Source: Pedococcus sp031456495 (GTDB lineage: Bacteria > Actinomycetota > Actinomycetes > Actinomycetales > Dermatophilaceae). Taken from it: a stretch of DNA of 64,000 bases. The stretch spans positions 124,001-188,000 of the forward strand of contig NZ_JAVDUW010000003.1 of the NCBI RefSeq assembly GCF_031456495.1. The letters are read 5' to 3'. Made by a program: the position numbers and the translations under genes. This document shows positions 27,548 to 35,964 of this stretch, in pieces. Below the pieces are notes generated by a model. It saw only the letters and a list, made by a program, of their open reading frames with translations. It had not been told where the DNA came from and did no database searches. Numbering within the stretch: the first letter of the stretch is position 1; each line of letters starts with the position of its first letter.

Positions 27548-28480
27548 ATGAGGGGAATCGTGCCGTGGCGCCGCCTTGTGCGGCTGCTGCTCGGTGCCGG
27601 GTTCCTGTGTGTCGCGTGGGTGGTGCTCTCGTCGGTGGAGGCCCAGGCGGCTGACTCGCCGCGCCCCGCCGGCCTGCTCGCCGCCACGGCGTCCCCACCC
27701 CTCCTCCCGGCTCTCGACGAGGTCACGACGACGTCTGCGCAGGCGACTGCGGCTGTGACGGGCACTGCGACGGGGGTGGTGACGGCCCCGCTGGATGGCG
27801 CCGTCGCGGCCACCGTCGACACCACCCAGGAGGTCGTCGGGCAGGCGACGCGGGTGGTCGAACGGACCACGAGCAGCGTGCCCGTCGCGGGGCAGGCGGT
27901 CGCCGAGGTGACCCCCGTCGTCAGGGACGTCGTCGAGGACGTCACGACGCCGGTCGCTGACACGGTGGACGCCGCGCTCCCGCCTGCGCCGTCCGAGCCG
28001 GCTCCGGCTCCGTCTCCGGCGCCGTCGCAGGGAGTCGAGCCGACGGAGGCCACCGAGCCGCCGGCGGGGGAGCCGTCCACCGGGACGACTGCGCATGCGC
28101 AGCCTCGCTCGGAGCGCATGGCGCCCGAGGAGGGCGTGGCCCCCGAAGTCGTTGCGCCGCAGTCGATTGCGTCGTCCGGACCTGTCGGGCCGCCGAGCGG
28201 CGCGGTGGAGACGCGAGTCGCGTCGACGTCGCCTTCGTCAACGCCTTCGGTGGCGTCACCGAGGGGCGCGGACGATCCCGGTCCGGCGGTTCCGCTCGCT
28301 CCCGAACCGCAGGCACCGGCAGCGCCAGCTACCTCGAGCTCGTCCGGCCCGGTGGCCGGCGACGTCGCCGCACTGCCGTCGCACGTGGTGCTCCGTGCCG
28401 CGGTGTGCGCGCTCGGTTCGCGCCGCGCGGGGTCCCTGACGGGCTCCGACCCCGAACGACCCGACAGCCGTCCTGACTGA
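27548..28480 (+). CDS. Secreted Pro/Ser/Thr-rich protein with amphipathic repeats
   Basis: 310 aa. The ATG at 27548 follows GGGAGCAGGG. A signal peptide is clear: MRGIVPWRRLVRLLLGAGF, a hydrophobic core, then EAQAADS with likely cleavage near residue 34-35. Residues about 50-140 form quasi-repeats of Val/Thr/Ala-rich amphipathic segments (VTGTATGVVTAPLDGAVAAT, VDTTQEVVGQATRVVERT, VTPVVRDVVEDVTTPVADTV). The rest is Pro/Ser/Ala-rich and probably disordered, with one Cys near the C-terminus. No known domain is recognised. It precedes the chaplin-like gene by 82 nt and is likely part of the same surface cassette. It has no sorting signal or membrane anchor, so it may be released or held by partners. 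Confidence 0.72.
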   Translation: MRGIVPWRRLVRLLLGAGFLCVAWVVLSSVEAQAADSPRPAGLLAATASPPLLPALDEVTTTSAQATAAVTGTATGVVTAPLDGAVAATVDTTQEVVGQATRVVERTTSSVPVAGQAVAEVTPVVRDVVEDVTTPVADTVDAALPPAPSEPAPAPSPAPSQGVEPTEATEPPAGEPSTGTTAHAQPRSERMAPEEGVAPEVVAPQSIASSGPVGPPSGAVETRVASTSPSSTPSVASPRGADDPGPAVPLAPEPQAPAAPATSSSSGPVAGDVAALPSHVVLRAAVCALGSRRAGSLTGSDPERPDSRPD

Positions 28481-28520
28481 TCGGCTCCCTTGCGTCCCTC
28501 GCCGGACGCGACAGAGCCAT

Positions 28521-28536
28521 GCCCGCTCGTGCGGGC
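28521..28536 (+). promoter_or_regulatory. Small hairpin in the intergenic leader of the chaplin-like gene
   Basis: GCCCGC and GCGGGC pair around TCGT, 26 nt before the chaplin-like start and just before its AGGAAGGA ribosome site. It could tune expression of the second gene relative to the first. The role is speculative. Confidence 0.35.
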
Positions 28537-28562
28537 GACTTCACGATCAGGAAGGAACGACC

Positions 28563-29837
28563 ATGCACGCATACGTGCGCAGGGGCCTCGAAGCGGCCCT
28601 GCTCGTCGGGGGAGGCATCCTGTTCTTCGCAGGGACGGCCTCGGCCGACGACACGAACGGGACGTCGGGCACCCTCGCCGGCAACCAGCTGGCGACCGTC
28701 GTCAGCGCGCCGGTGACGGCGTCCGGCAACACCATCTCGGTGCTGGGGGACTCCACGTCGAGCAGCTCGACGGGATCGAGCACGGCTGGTGGGGGCGGGA
28801 CGGCCGGCTCCACCACGAACGGGACCGACTCGACCGCTGGGGGCAACCAGGTGGCAGCGCCGGTGTCGGCGCCGGTCGCCGCGTCCGGCAACAGCATCTC
28901 GGTGCTGGGGGATGCGACCTCGAGCGGCTCGTCCGCCTCGACGTCGACCAGCGGCTCGGGGGCGTCGGGCTCGGGTTCGACGACGAGCGGCACCGACTCG
29001 ACGGCTGGTGGCAACCAAGTGGCAGCGCCGGTGTCGGCGCCGGTCGCCGTGTCCGGCAACAGCATCTCGGTGCTGGGGGACTCGGGCTCCAGCGGCTCGT
29101 CCGCGTCGACGTCGACCAGCGGGTCGGGGACGTCGGGTTCGACGGGATCGGGTTCGGGTTCGACGACCAGTGGGACGGACTCGACCGCTGGGGGCAACCA
29201 GGTCACCGCCCCGGTGGCTGCGCCGGTGACGGTCGGCGGCAACGCGGTGTCGGTGCTGGGGGACGCGTCCTCGAGCGGCGCGTCCGCATCGACGTCGACC
29301 AGCGGGTCGGGGACGTCGGGTTCGACGGGATCGGGTTCGGGTTCGACGACCAGTGGGACGGACTCCACGGCTGGGGGCAACCAGGTCACCGCCCCGGTCA
29401 CGCTTCCCGTCACCATCGGGGGGAACGCGGTCTCGGTCGTGGGGGACGCCAGCACCGTCGACCCCTCGACGGGTGGGACGACCACCCCGCCCGGGGGTGG
29501 CTCGACGGTGCCCCCGGGCAGTGGGGGAGGCGGCTCGACGCCGCCCGGTGACGGTGGCGGCGGCTCCACCACACCGCCCGACACGACCGGCGGCTCCACG
29601 ACCACGCCGGGCGGTTCCGGTGGCGGGGGCACGCCGAGTGGGGACGTCGTGGACCCCAGTGCGGGTCCGTCCAGCTCGGGCGCTGCCTCTGCGGTTCCCG
29701 CTCTGGACACCGCCGCAGGGACGGTCCTCGCCCACACGGGTGCTGCAGCCCTGCAGCTGCTGCTCCTGGCGCTGACCCTGCTGCTGGTGGGCGCGGCAGC
29801 GCTGACGACCAGGAAGTGGGTGCCCACGGCGGCCTGA
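28563..29837 (+). CDS. Five-repeat chaplin-like surface protein with LAXTG-type sorting signal
   Basis: 424 aa. AGGAAGGA lies 6 nt before the ATG. A signal peptide ends at about residue 28 (FFAGTASA). Five chaplin-like repeats of about 23 residues follow at 41-63, 95-117, 151-173, 212-234 and 273-295. They have the pattern NQ-x5-PV-x2-PV-x3-GN-x-(I/V)SVLGD (the last two variants end SVLGD and SVVGD). Ser/Gly/Thr linkers separate them. A Gly/Pro/Thr-rich stalk (300-375) leads to VLAHTG (389-393 is LAHTG), a hydrophobic helix (397-414) and a basic tail, the layout recognised by class E sortases. Chaplins are amyloid-forming surfactant proteins of Streptomyces. These repeats lack the paired cysteines of many chaplins. 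No sortase gene is in the window. Confidence 0.85.
   Translation: MHAYVRRGLEAALLVGGGILFFAGTASADDTNGTSGTLAGNQLATVVSAPVTASGNTISVLGDSTSSSSTGSSTAGGGGTAGSTTNGTDSTAGGNQVAAPVSAPVAASGNSISVLGDATSSGSSASTSTSGSGASGSGSTTSGTDSTAGGNQVAAPVSAPVAVSGNSISVLGDSGSSGSSASTSTSGSGTSGSTGSGSGSTTSGTDSTAGGNQVTAPVAAPVTVGGNAVSVLGDASSSGASASTSTSGSGTSGSTGSGSGSTTSGTDSTAGGNQVTAPVTLPVTIGGNAVSVVGDASTVDPSTGGTTTPPGGGSTVPPGSGGGGSTPPGDGGGGSTTPPDTTGGSTTTPGGSGGGGTPSGDVVDPSAGPSSSGAASAVPALDTAAGTVLAHTGAAALQLLLLALTLLLVGAAALTTRKWVPTAA
29111..29398 (+). repeat. Near-identical direct DNA repeat (183-bp period) within the chaplin-like gene
   Basis: A stretch of roughly 100 bp beginning GTCGACCAGCGGGTCGGGGA at 29111 recurs almost unchanged from 29294, a period of 183 bp or 61 codons. 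It covers the Ser/Gly linker plus the start of chaplin repeats 4 and 5. Earlier repeats (from about 28840 and 29010) are more diverged. In-frame gain or loss by recombination is expected. Confidence 0.8.
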
Positions 29838-29880
29838 CCGAGGGCTGCGTCGGCCGCTGTCAGGTGCCGATGCGCGAGCC

Positions 29881-29921
29881 GGCGGTCCCGGGACTGAAAC
29901 AGCCACGGTCCCGGGACCGCC
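29881..29921. terminator. Hairpin terminator between the chaplin-like gene and the HNH gene
   Basis: GGCGGTCCCGGGAC (29881-29894) pairs perfectly with GTCCCGGGACCGCC (29908-29921) around a 13-nt loop. It lies between two convergent genes and may serve both. With the acnA terminator it bounds the surface-protein cassette on both sides. Confidence 0.8.
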
Positions 29922-30001
29922 CTCGGCCGCCCACTTCCGCCAGGCACGGACGCCTGGGCCGTGCACCGGGCAGGCTGCAGGCCCCGTCCGGCTGGGCGGG
30001 G

Positions 30002-31396
30002 TCAGGAGCAGGGACGTGGTCGGGGTGATGGACAGCCGTCGGGGTCGCCCGGCGGCGCCACACGGAGGCGGCTGCGTCGCAGCGCCTCGACCAGGTCGTC
30101 GTACGAGCCGGGGACGAGCTGCCACTGCACGACGGGCCCGTGGTCGCCCCCGACCACCGACCCGGCATACCGCTGCCGGTGCACCACGGTGTGGTGGGCG
30201 CGGCAGAGGAGGGCGGCGTTGCCGACGTCGGTCGCCCCGCCGTCGGCCCAGTGCACGAGGTGATGGGCATCGGTCCAGCGCGCGGGCTTGGAGCAGCCGG
30301 GGAAGGTGCAGCGCCGGTCCCGAAGCCACAGGTGTCTGATCTGACCGGGCGTGAACAGCCTCTTCGCCTGGCCCTGGTCGAGCACCTCACCGCGAGAGCC
30401 GAGCACGACCGGCACCACCTCGGCGTCGCATGCCATCCGCCGCACGGTGTCGGTGGTGAGCAGGGCGTCGCCGGAGGTCAGGCCGGCGCCCCGGCAGCGC
30501 CGCGTCAGCACATCGAGGCCGACGGTCACGACCAGGGTCGTCTTGGCCTGCCGCGGGATCCCGTCCGGCACCTCGACGGCGCGGCGGACGAGGTCGAGAA
30601 GGGCATCCGCGCGACGGGCGGCGGGGGTGCGCAGGTCGAGCTCGCCGGTCTCCTCGTCGCGGGAGGGTCTGGCGAGCGCGTCGACAGCGGCGTCGACGAC
30701 CGCGGCGCCCTCGTCGTCGAGCAGCAACGTGTAGCGGGAGAGGCCGAGCGGGCCCCTGCTCTTGACCATCGACCGGTGTGCTCGCCGGGCGTCGTCCTCG
30801 TGCTCCACCAGCCGGTCGGGGCGCAGCTCGTTGGCGGTGTGGCGCAGGGCCACGGCGAGGTCACCCTCCGACAGGCCGCCGTGCCCGCGCGCGGAGTCGA
30901 GGAGGATGCCGGTCAGGCTCTCGAGCTGGTCGGCATCGGCCAGGCCGCGCACGGACCGGTGGAACCGGACCAGCTGCGCCGCCTTCGAGACCGGCAGGCT
31001 CGAGGCGGTGTCGCCGGTGCAGGCTGCCGTCGCGGCCGCGACCACGTCGGCCAGTCGAGGCTCGTCCGCGGACCCCGCCACCGCGTCGGCGGCGAGGACG
31101 GTCCGCTGGGGCAGCTCCGGTGCGACGGCCCGGGCCCAGTCGACAGGACCCCATCCCTCGCCCTGGTCCAGGCTGCGCCGCTTCGCCTCCGCGAGGACCG
31201 AGACGAGGTGGGCGTCGACGCACGCCGAGAGGCGGCCCAGCAGCTGCAGGGCCGCCGTGACCTCCCCCTCGCCCAGGGCCCACAGCCGCTCCGGCGACGA
31301 GGAGGTCATCGCCTCGAGTGCCGCCGCCGTGGCAGCCAGCACCGGCCTGGGCCCGGCGGCTCCTCGCCAGGCGAAGCCCTCGTCTGCGGTGGACAT
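30002..31396 (-). CDS. DUF222 / HNH endonuclease domain protein
   Basis: 464 aa. An N-terminal DUF222 helical domain (about 40-330) is followed by a C-terminal HNH nuclease motif: CTFPGC, DAHHLVHWADGG, NAALLCRAHHTVVH. This is the 13E12-like family, abundant and often repeated in actinobacterial genomes. Several members are tied to mobile elements or DNA damage, but the physiological role is unclear. AGCCTA on the plus strand (31403-31408) is a minus-strand TAGGCT box ending 6 nt before the ATG, so the mRNA is probably leaderless. No SOS box is seen upstream. Confidence 0.88.
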   Translation of the reverse strand: MSTADEGFAWRGAAGPRPVLAATAAALEAMTSSSPERLWALGEGEVTAALQLLGRLSACVDAHLVSVLAEAKRRSLDQGEGWGPVDWARAVAPELPQRTVLAADAVAGSADEPRLADVVAAATAACTGDTASSLPVSKAAQLVRFHRSVRGLADADQLESLTGILLDSARGHGGLSEGDLAVALRHTANELRPDRLVEHEDDARRAHRSMVKSRGPLGLSRYTLLLDDEGAAVVDAAVDALARPSRDEETGELDLRTPAARRADALLDLVRRAVEVPDGIPRQAKTTLVVTVGLDVLTRRCRGAGLTSGDALLTTDTVRRMACDAEVVPVVLGSRGEVLDQGQAKRLFTPGQIRHLWLRDRRCTFPGCSKPARWTDAHHLVHWADGGATDVGNAALLCRAHHTVVHRQRYAGSVVGGDHGPVVQWQLVPGSYDDLVEALRRSRLRVAPPGDPDGCPSPRPRPCS

Positions 31397-31611
31397 GACC
31401 CAAGCCTAGGTGCGACCACCGACAGCCGAACGTCGATGAGCGCAAGCGAAAGCGACTGGGCCACAACGACTTCTGGCGTCACCGGTAGTCCACCCTGTTC
31501 CTTCCGGTGATGGTCTGCCGACGTCCCTGCCAGGTCGAGCTGCCTCCCCCGAACGGTCGACATCCGACGGTCCCGGCCACCCACGCCGGGTCATCGTGCC
31601 AGCCTGCCGGC

Positions 31612-32358
31612 ATGGGGATGGACGTCTACGTGGGGCCGCTGTCGCGGTACCTCGCGCGGAACTGGATGACCGTCGTGCAGCAGGTCGGGGCCGCGACGGG
31701 CCGCCGCGTGCAGGTGCTGAACGTCGGCGACTCACCGGCCAGCCAGGACGACGCGCAGCCGTTCCTCGACGACGAGGCGGCCGATGTGATGGTCAGCACC
31801 TGGCAGGCGGAGCTGCTCGCGGCCCTCGGCAGCGACACCCCCTGGGACGACCACCACGACCTGCCGTACTGGACGGACAAGCCCGACTGGGACGGGTACG
31901 GCGGCCTGGTGCTGCTTGCGGCATACCTCGAACGTCCCGAGCTCGTCCCCACCTCGCGGGGCGGTCTCTTCCGGCGCGCGCACGCCGACGACCCACGCGG
32001 GTTCCAGCGGGCGGAGGCCTACCAGGCGGCCAGCGCCGCCCCGGCGCGCTTCCCCAGCCTGCTCGGCGGCACCGAGTGGTGGTTGCCGGTCGAGACCCGC
32101 GGTCGCGTGTTCCGGGCGCCACGCCCCGACGGACCGGTGACGACCATGGCACCGGTGAGCCGCCTGCTGCTCGAGCTCAAGGAGGTCGCCGAGGCCATCG
32201 GTCTCACCGACCGCGAGGAGCGAGTCGCGATCCGGGCGGCCGGACCACCCGACCGCGACGCGGACGTGGAGACCTGCGCCCGGTTCGGGCTGTCGACGCT
32301 GCTGCCGCTGGCGGGCAAGGCGTACGTCGAGCGCCAGCCGCTGCTCCTCGACTTCTAG
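31612..32358 (+). CDS. Conserved-looking hypothetical protein (MDVYVGPLSRY)
   Basis: 248 aa from the ATG at 31612, or 246 aa from the ATG at 31618; no good ribosome site distinguishes them. The N-terminus MGMDVYVGPLSRYLARNWMT and the segment HDLPYWTDKPDWDGYGGLVL are distinctive but match no function I know. It is soluble with no signal peptide, and rich in Trp and acidic residues. Its TAG stop and the stop of the convergent VWA gene share the palindrome CTAG at 32355-32358. Function unknown. Confidence 0.75.
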   Translation: MGMDVYVGPLSRYLARNWMTVVQQVGAATGRRVQVLNVGDSPASQDDAQPFLDDEAADVMVSTWQAELLAALGSDTPWDDHHDLPYWTDKPDWDGYGGLVLLAAYLERPELVPTSRGGLFRRAHADDPRGFQRAEAYQAASAAPARFPSLLGGTEWWLPVETRGRVFRAPRPDGPVTTMAPVSRLLLELKEVAEAIGLTDREERVAIRAAGPPDRDADVETCARFGLSTLLPLAGKAYVERQPLLLDF

Positions 32359-34460
32359 TCGTCGACCCAGAAGCCGCGTCCGCCACCGAACCAGTCGCCG
32401 AAGTGGTCGCGGTACGACCCGCCGCCCCGGCCGCCGCGCGAGCCCAGGTAGCTGCCGACCACCGCCGCACCGAGGTCGTCGAGCTCGGGGGCGACGACGC
32501 GTCCCTCGACCCGCTTGGCCATCTGCTCGACGAACCGTGCCAGCCCCGGGTCCTCGCCGAGCCGGAAGAACGTCGCCTGCGCCCCGAGCCGCGCCACGTT
32601 GTCGAGCTCGCGCACGCTGTAGGCGATCGTGAGCGGGTGCGGCGGGTAGTCGAAGTAGACGCCGCCGTCCGGCTCGAGGTGGGCGGTCGGCTCGCCGTCG
32701 GTCACGACGAGCAGCACCGGCTGCGCGCTCGGGTGCTTGCGGAAGTGCCTCTGCGCCAACAGGAGTGCGTGGTGCAGGTTGGTGCCCTTGGCCCACTCGG
32801 CGTCGAGCGCGGTGAGCTCCTCGATCTCCATGACCTGGGCGTGCCGGCCGAACCCGATGAGCTGCAGGTGGTCGCCCCGGAACCGCGTCCGCACGAGGTG
32901 GTGCAGCGCGAGCGCCGTGCGCTTCATCGGCACCCACCGCCCGTCCATCGCCATCGAGAACGACGTGTCCACCAGGAGCGCCACCGCCGCCTGCGTGCGT
33001 GCCTCCGTCTCGGAGACCTCGACGTCGCGGATGTCGATGCGTATGCCGGGTGCCCGGCCGACGCCGGCGCCCCCACGTCCCAGCCCGCCCCCGGAGGAGG
33101 CTGTGCGCAGGACGGCGTTGGTGACGGAGCGGGTGACGTCCCACGGCTGGGTGTCGCCGAACTGCCACTCGCGGGTGGCACCGCTCGGTTCCGCCGCGGC
33201 GCCGGACTGCCGGACGTCACGCTGTCCCTGCCGGCCCGACAGTCGTTGTGCCACGTCACGCAGCAGCGCCCGGCCCAGCTGGCGCATCGCCTTGGGGGAG
33301 AGGCGGAGCTGGCCGTCCGAGGTGCGGTTGAGGTAGCCGGAGTCGCGCAGCGCCTTTTCGAGGCGGGAGAGCGTGCGCGCGTCGACCGCGGCGGCGTCAC
33401 CGACGAGGCGAGCCAGGGCGTCGACGTCGATGTCGTCCATCCGCGCACCCGGGTAGGACTGGGACAGCTGCTCGCTCAGCTGGTCGAGGGCGGCGAGGTC
33501 CTGCAGGGCGCCGGTGCCGTCGCCGAGCCCGAGCCCCTGCGAGCCCTCGAACTGCTCCGACCCCGACCAGTCCTCGCCGGGCCGCAGTGCCTGGAGGTTC
33601 GCGTCGAGGTCGGCGAGGGCGTCCATGAGGGCCGGGCTGCCGAACGCCTGCGCCGACAGCTCCATCAGCTCGGCGCGCTGCTCCGGCGTCATCGAGTTGA
33701 GCATCCGCTGGGCCGCGGCGGCGCGCTGCGCCAGGCTGTCGACGAGCTCCTCCACGGACTGGGGGTTGTCCGGGAAGTAGTCGCCGTGCTGCTCCATGAA
33801 CTCGCGGAACTGGTCTGTGGTGTCCTCGCCACGGCGGTGTGCCGCGAGCAGGTCGTTGAGGTCGGACAGCATGCGCCGCACGTCCTCGCGGTCCTCGTCC
33901 GTGGCGTTCTCCAGCGCCTGCTTCATCCCGGCGAACCGCTGGTCGAGGGCCTCACGGCCGAGCAGGTCCTTGATCCGCTCGTAGTCCTCCCGGGCGGAAG
34001 GGCTGCGCCACTGGTAATCGGCGAGCTCGCTCACCGCTCCGGCCGTCGACGGCGGCAGGTTCTCCATCCGCATCTCGGCGAACCGGGCGTCGTCGTCGAG
34101 GTCGCGGGCCAGCTGCTTGCGCTCGGCCAGGACCGCCCGGTCGAGCAGCTCCTTGACCTCCTGCAGGGTGCCGTCGAGCGAGTGCCGCTGCAGCAGCTCC
34201 TGGCGCTTGCGGGCGACCTGTGCCGCCAGGTCGTCCAGGCCCGTCTGCTGGCGCGAGCCCCGGCGGAGGTACTCACGCATCGCGTGCTCCGCGGAGTACC
34301 CCGCCATGACGTCCTCGCCGATGGCGTCGAGGGCCTGGGCGAGGTCGACCGGTGGAGCGAGCGGGTCGGGACCACCTGAGTACCGGGCGTAACGGGCCCG
34401 GTGCCCACGGGCCATTCCGTGCGGGCCGCGCCCACCCGGCATAGCGGAGGACTCGCTCAT
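32355..34460 (-). CDS. von Willebrand factor A (VWA) domain protein paired with a MoxR-type ATPase
   Basis: 701 aa. A long helical, charged N-terminal part (about 40-440) precedes a C-terminal VWA domain. Its metal-ion adhesion site is intact: VDTSFSMAMDG (DxSxS), the Thr in KGTNLHHALL, and VVTDGEPT. The tail is Gly/Arg-rich (SRGGRGGGSYRDHFGDWFGG). The start overlaps the stop of the ATPase gene as ATGA, so the two are coupled. MoxR-VWA pairs act as chaperone-like systems that remodel or load metals into client proteins, in the manner of Mg-chelatase I/D. No client gene is obvious here. Confidence 0.87.
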   Translation of the reverse strand: MSESSAMPGGRGPHGMARGHRARYARYSGGPDPLAPPVDLAQALDAIGEDVMAGYSAEHAMREYLRRGSRQQTGLDDLAAQVARKRQELLQRHSLDGTLQEVKELLDRAVLAERKQLARDLDDDARFAEMRMENLPPSTAGAVSELADYQWRSPSAREDYERIKDLLGREALDQRFAGMKQALENATDEDREDVRRMLSDLNDLLAAHRRGEDTTDQFREFMEQHGDYFPDNPQSVEELVDSLAQRAAAAQRMLNSMTPEQRAELMELSAQAFGSPALMDALADLDANLQALRPGEDWSGSEQFEGSQGLGLGDGTGALQDLAALDQLSEQLSQSYPGARMDDIDVDALARLVGDAAAVDARTLSRLEKALRDSGYLNRTSDGQLRLSPKAMRQLGRALLRDVAQRLSGRQGQRDVRQSGAAAEPSGATREWQFGDTQPWDVTRSVTNAVLRTASSGGGLGRGGAGVGRAPGIRIDIRDVEVSETEARTQAAVALLVDTSFSMAMDGRWVPMKRTALALHHLVRTRFRGDHLQLIGFGRHAQVMEIEELTALDAEWAKGTNLHHALLLAQRHFRKHPSAQPVLLVVTDGEPTAHLEPDGGVYFDYPPHPLTIAYSVRELDNVARLGAQATFFRLGEDPGLARFVEQMAKRVEGRVVAPELDDLGAAVVGSYLGSRGGRGGGSYRDHFGDWFGGGRGFWVDD

Positions 34461-35875
34461 CCGTAGACCGTCTCGCCGTCGGCGCTGTCCTTGTCGATCC
34501 GGCGCGCCAGGTAGAGCGCCTCGAGGGCCAGCTCCACGGCGCCGGCACGGCCGCCGTCCGTGGTGGCGCCCAGGCGGTCGGCGAGCTGGTCGTAGAGGTC
34601 GGACTCGCCCAGCACGGGTAGGCCGGTCAGCACGTCGCGCGCCGACACCTGCTCGCCCGTCGTGACGCTGGCACCGTTCTCCAGGGCGGAGACGAGCAGC
34701 CCGAGGTCGATGCCGCCGAGGTGGCGGCGTGCGGTCTCGGCGACAGCGGTGCGCAGCAGGTGGGTGAGGACCTCCTGCTCGCGGCCCTCCTCGCCGGTCT
34801 CGAACTCGATCTTGCCGCCGAGGACCTCGACGGCGCTGTCGAGGTCGACGACGCGGGCGATTGCCTCGTCCTCACCCTGCCGGGTGGCACGGTGCAGGGC
34901 GGCGGCCGCGACCGTCTCCGCGCCTGCGATCGCGAAGCGGGCCGAGACGCCCGAGCGCTGGTCGACCGACGACGACTCCCTCAGCCCGCGGGTGAACCGC
35001 GCGAGGATCTCCACGAGGTGGTCGGGCAGCTCGGCGACGAGGTCGGCCTCCTGTCGGATCACGGCCATCTCGTCCTCGAGCTCGCGCGGGTAGTGCGTGC
35101 GGATCTCGGCGCCGAACCGGTCCTGCAGCGGCGTGATGATCCGGCCTCGGTTGGTGTAGTCCTCGGGGTTGGCGCTGGCCACGACGAGCACGTCCAGGGG
35201 CAGCCGCAGGACGTACCCGCGGATCTGGATGTCGCGCTCCTCCATGACGTTGAGCATCGCCACCTGGATGCGCTCGGCCAGGTCGGGCAGCTCGTTGATC
35301 GCGACGATCCCCCTGTGGCTGCGGGGGATCAGGCCGAAGTGGATCGTCTCGGGGTCGCCCAGCGAGCGGCCCTCGGCGACCTTCATCGGGTCGACGTCGC
35401 CGATGAGGTCGGCGACGGAGGTGTCCGGGGTGGCGAGCTTCTCGGCATACCGCTCGTCGCGGTGGCGCCACGCCACCCGCAGGTCGTCGCCGAGCTCGGC
35501 GGCGCGCCGGATCGACGCGGGGGAGACGGGGTGGAACGGGTGCTCGCCGAGCTCGGAGCCCTCGATGACGGGGGTCCACTCGTCGAGCAGGCCGACGAGG
35601 CTGCGCAGCAGGCGGGTCTTGCCCTGGCCGCGCTCACCGAGCAGGACGACGTCGTGCCCGGCGAGCAGCGCCCGCTCGAGCTGGGGGATCACGGTGCTCT
35701 CGAAGCCGTGCAGGCCGGGCCAGGGGTCCTCGCCGGCGGCAAGCTTGGCCAGCAGGTTGTCGCGGACCTCCTGGCGCAGCGGCTTGTGCTGGTGGCCGGA
35801 GGCGCGCAGCTCGCCCACGGTGCGGGCAGTGGGAGCGGGAGTCGGAGTGGTGGTCGCGGAGGAAGGGTGCGTCAC
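34457..35875 (-). CDS. MoxR/magnesium-chelatase-type AAA+ ATPase
   Basis: 472 aa. Walker A is GERGQGKT (about 80-87) and Walker B lies in GIVAINELPDL. Sensor 1 is in VVASANPEDYTNRGRIITPL, followed by an arginine-finger region (QDRFGAEIRTHYPRE). The N-terminal 45 residues are Thr/Pro-rich. Members couple ATP hydrolysis to remodelling through a VWA partner, encoded here by the overlapping next gene. The GTG at 35875 is supported by a minus-strand TAGCGT box (35882-35887) ending 6 nt before it, so the operon is probably leaderless. Confidence 0.88.
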   Translation of the reverse strand: MTHPSSATTTPTPAPTARTVGELRASGHQHKPLRQEVRDNLLAKLAAGEDPWPGLHGFESTVIPQLERALLAGHDVVLLGERGQGKTRLLRSLVGLLDEWTPVIEGSELGEHPFHPVSPASIRRAAELGDDLRVAWRHRDERYAEKLATPDTSVADLIGDVDPMKVAEGRSLGDPETIHFGLIPRSHRGIVAINELPDLAERIQVAMLNVMEERDIQIRGYVLRLPLDVLVVASANPEDYTNRGRIITPLQDRFGAEIRTHYPRELEDEMAVIRQEADLVAELPDHLVEILARFTRGLRESSSVDQRSGVSARFAIAGAETVAAAALHRATRQGEDEAIARVVDLDSAVEVLGGKIEFETGEEGREQEVLTHLLRTAVAETARRHLGGIDLGLLVSALENGASVTTGEQVSARDVLTGLPVLGESDLYDQLADRLGATTDGGRAGAVELALEALYLARRIDKDSADGETVYG

Positions 35876-35964
35876 CGCCTCACGCTAACTCCGAAGCCGC
35901 GGATTGGGTATGCCGGGCGTCCACCCCGTGGTCCGCCCGGCACCGGCTGGGGTGCGGATCCGCC

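Noticed and set aside
28680..29460. A CRISPR-like array of regularly spaced repeats
   Set aside because: The repeats are in frame within an open chaplin-like gene, the unit is about 170-183 bp, and linkers are also repetitive; no cas genes are near.
31397..31611. An SOS box upstream of the DUF222/HNH gene
   Set aside because: CGAAC occurs but no matching GTTCG half-site at the right spacing is present.
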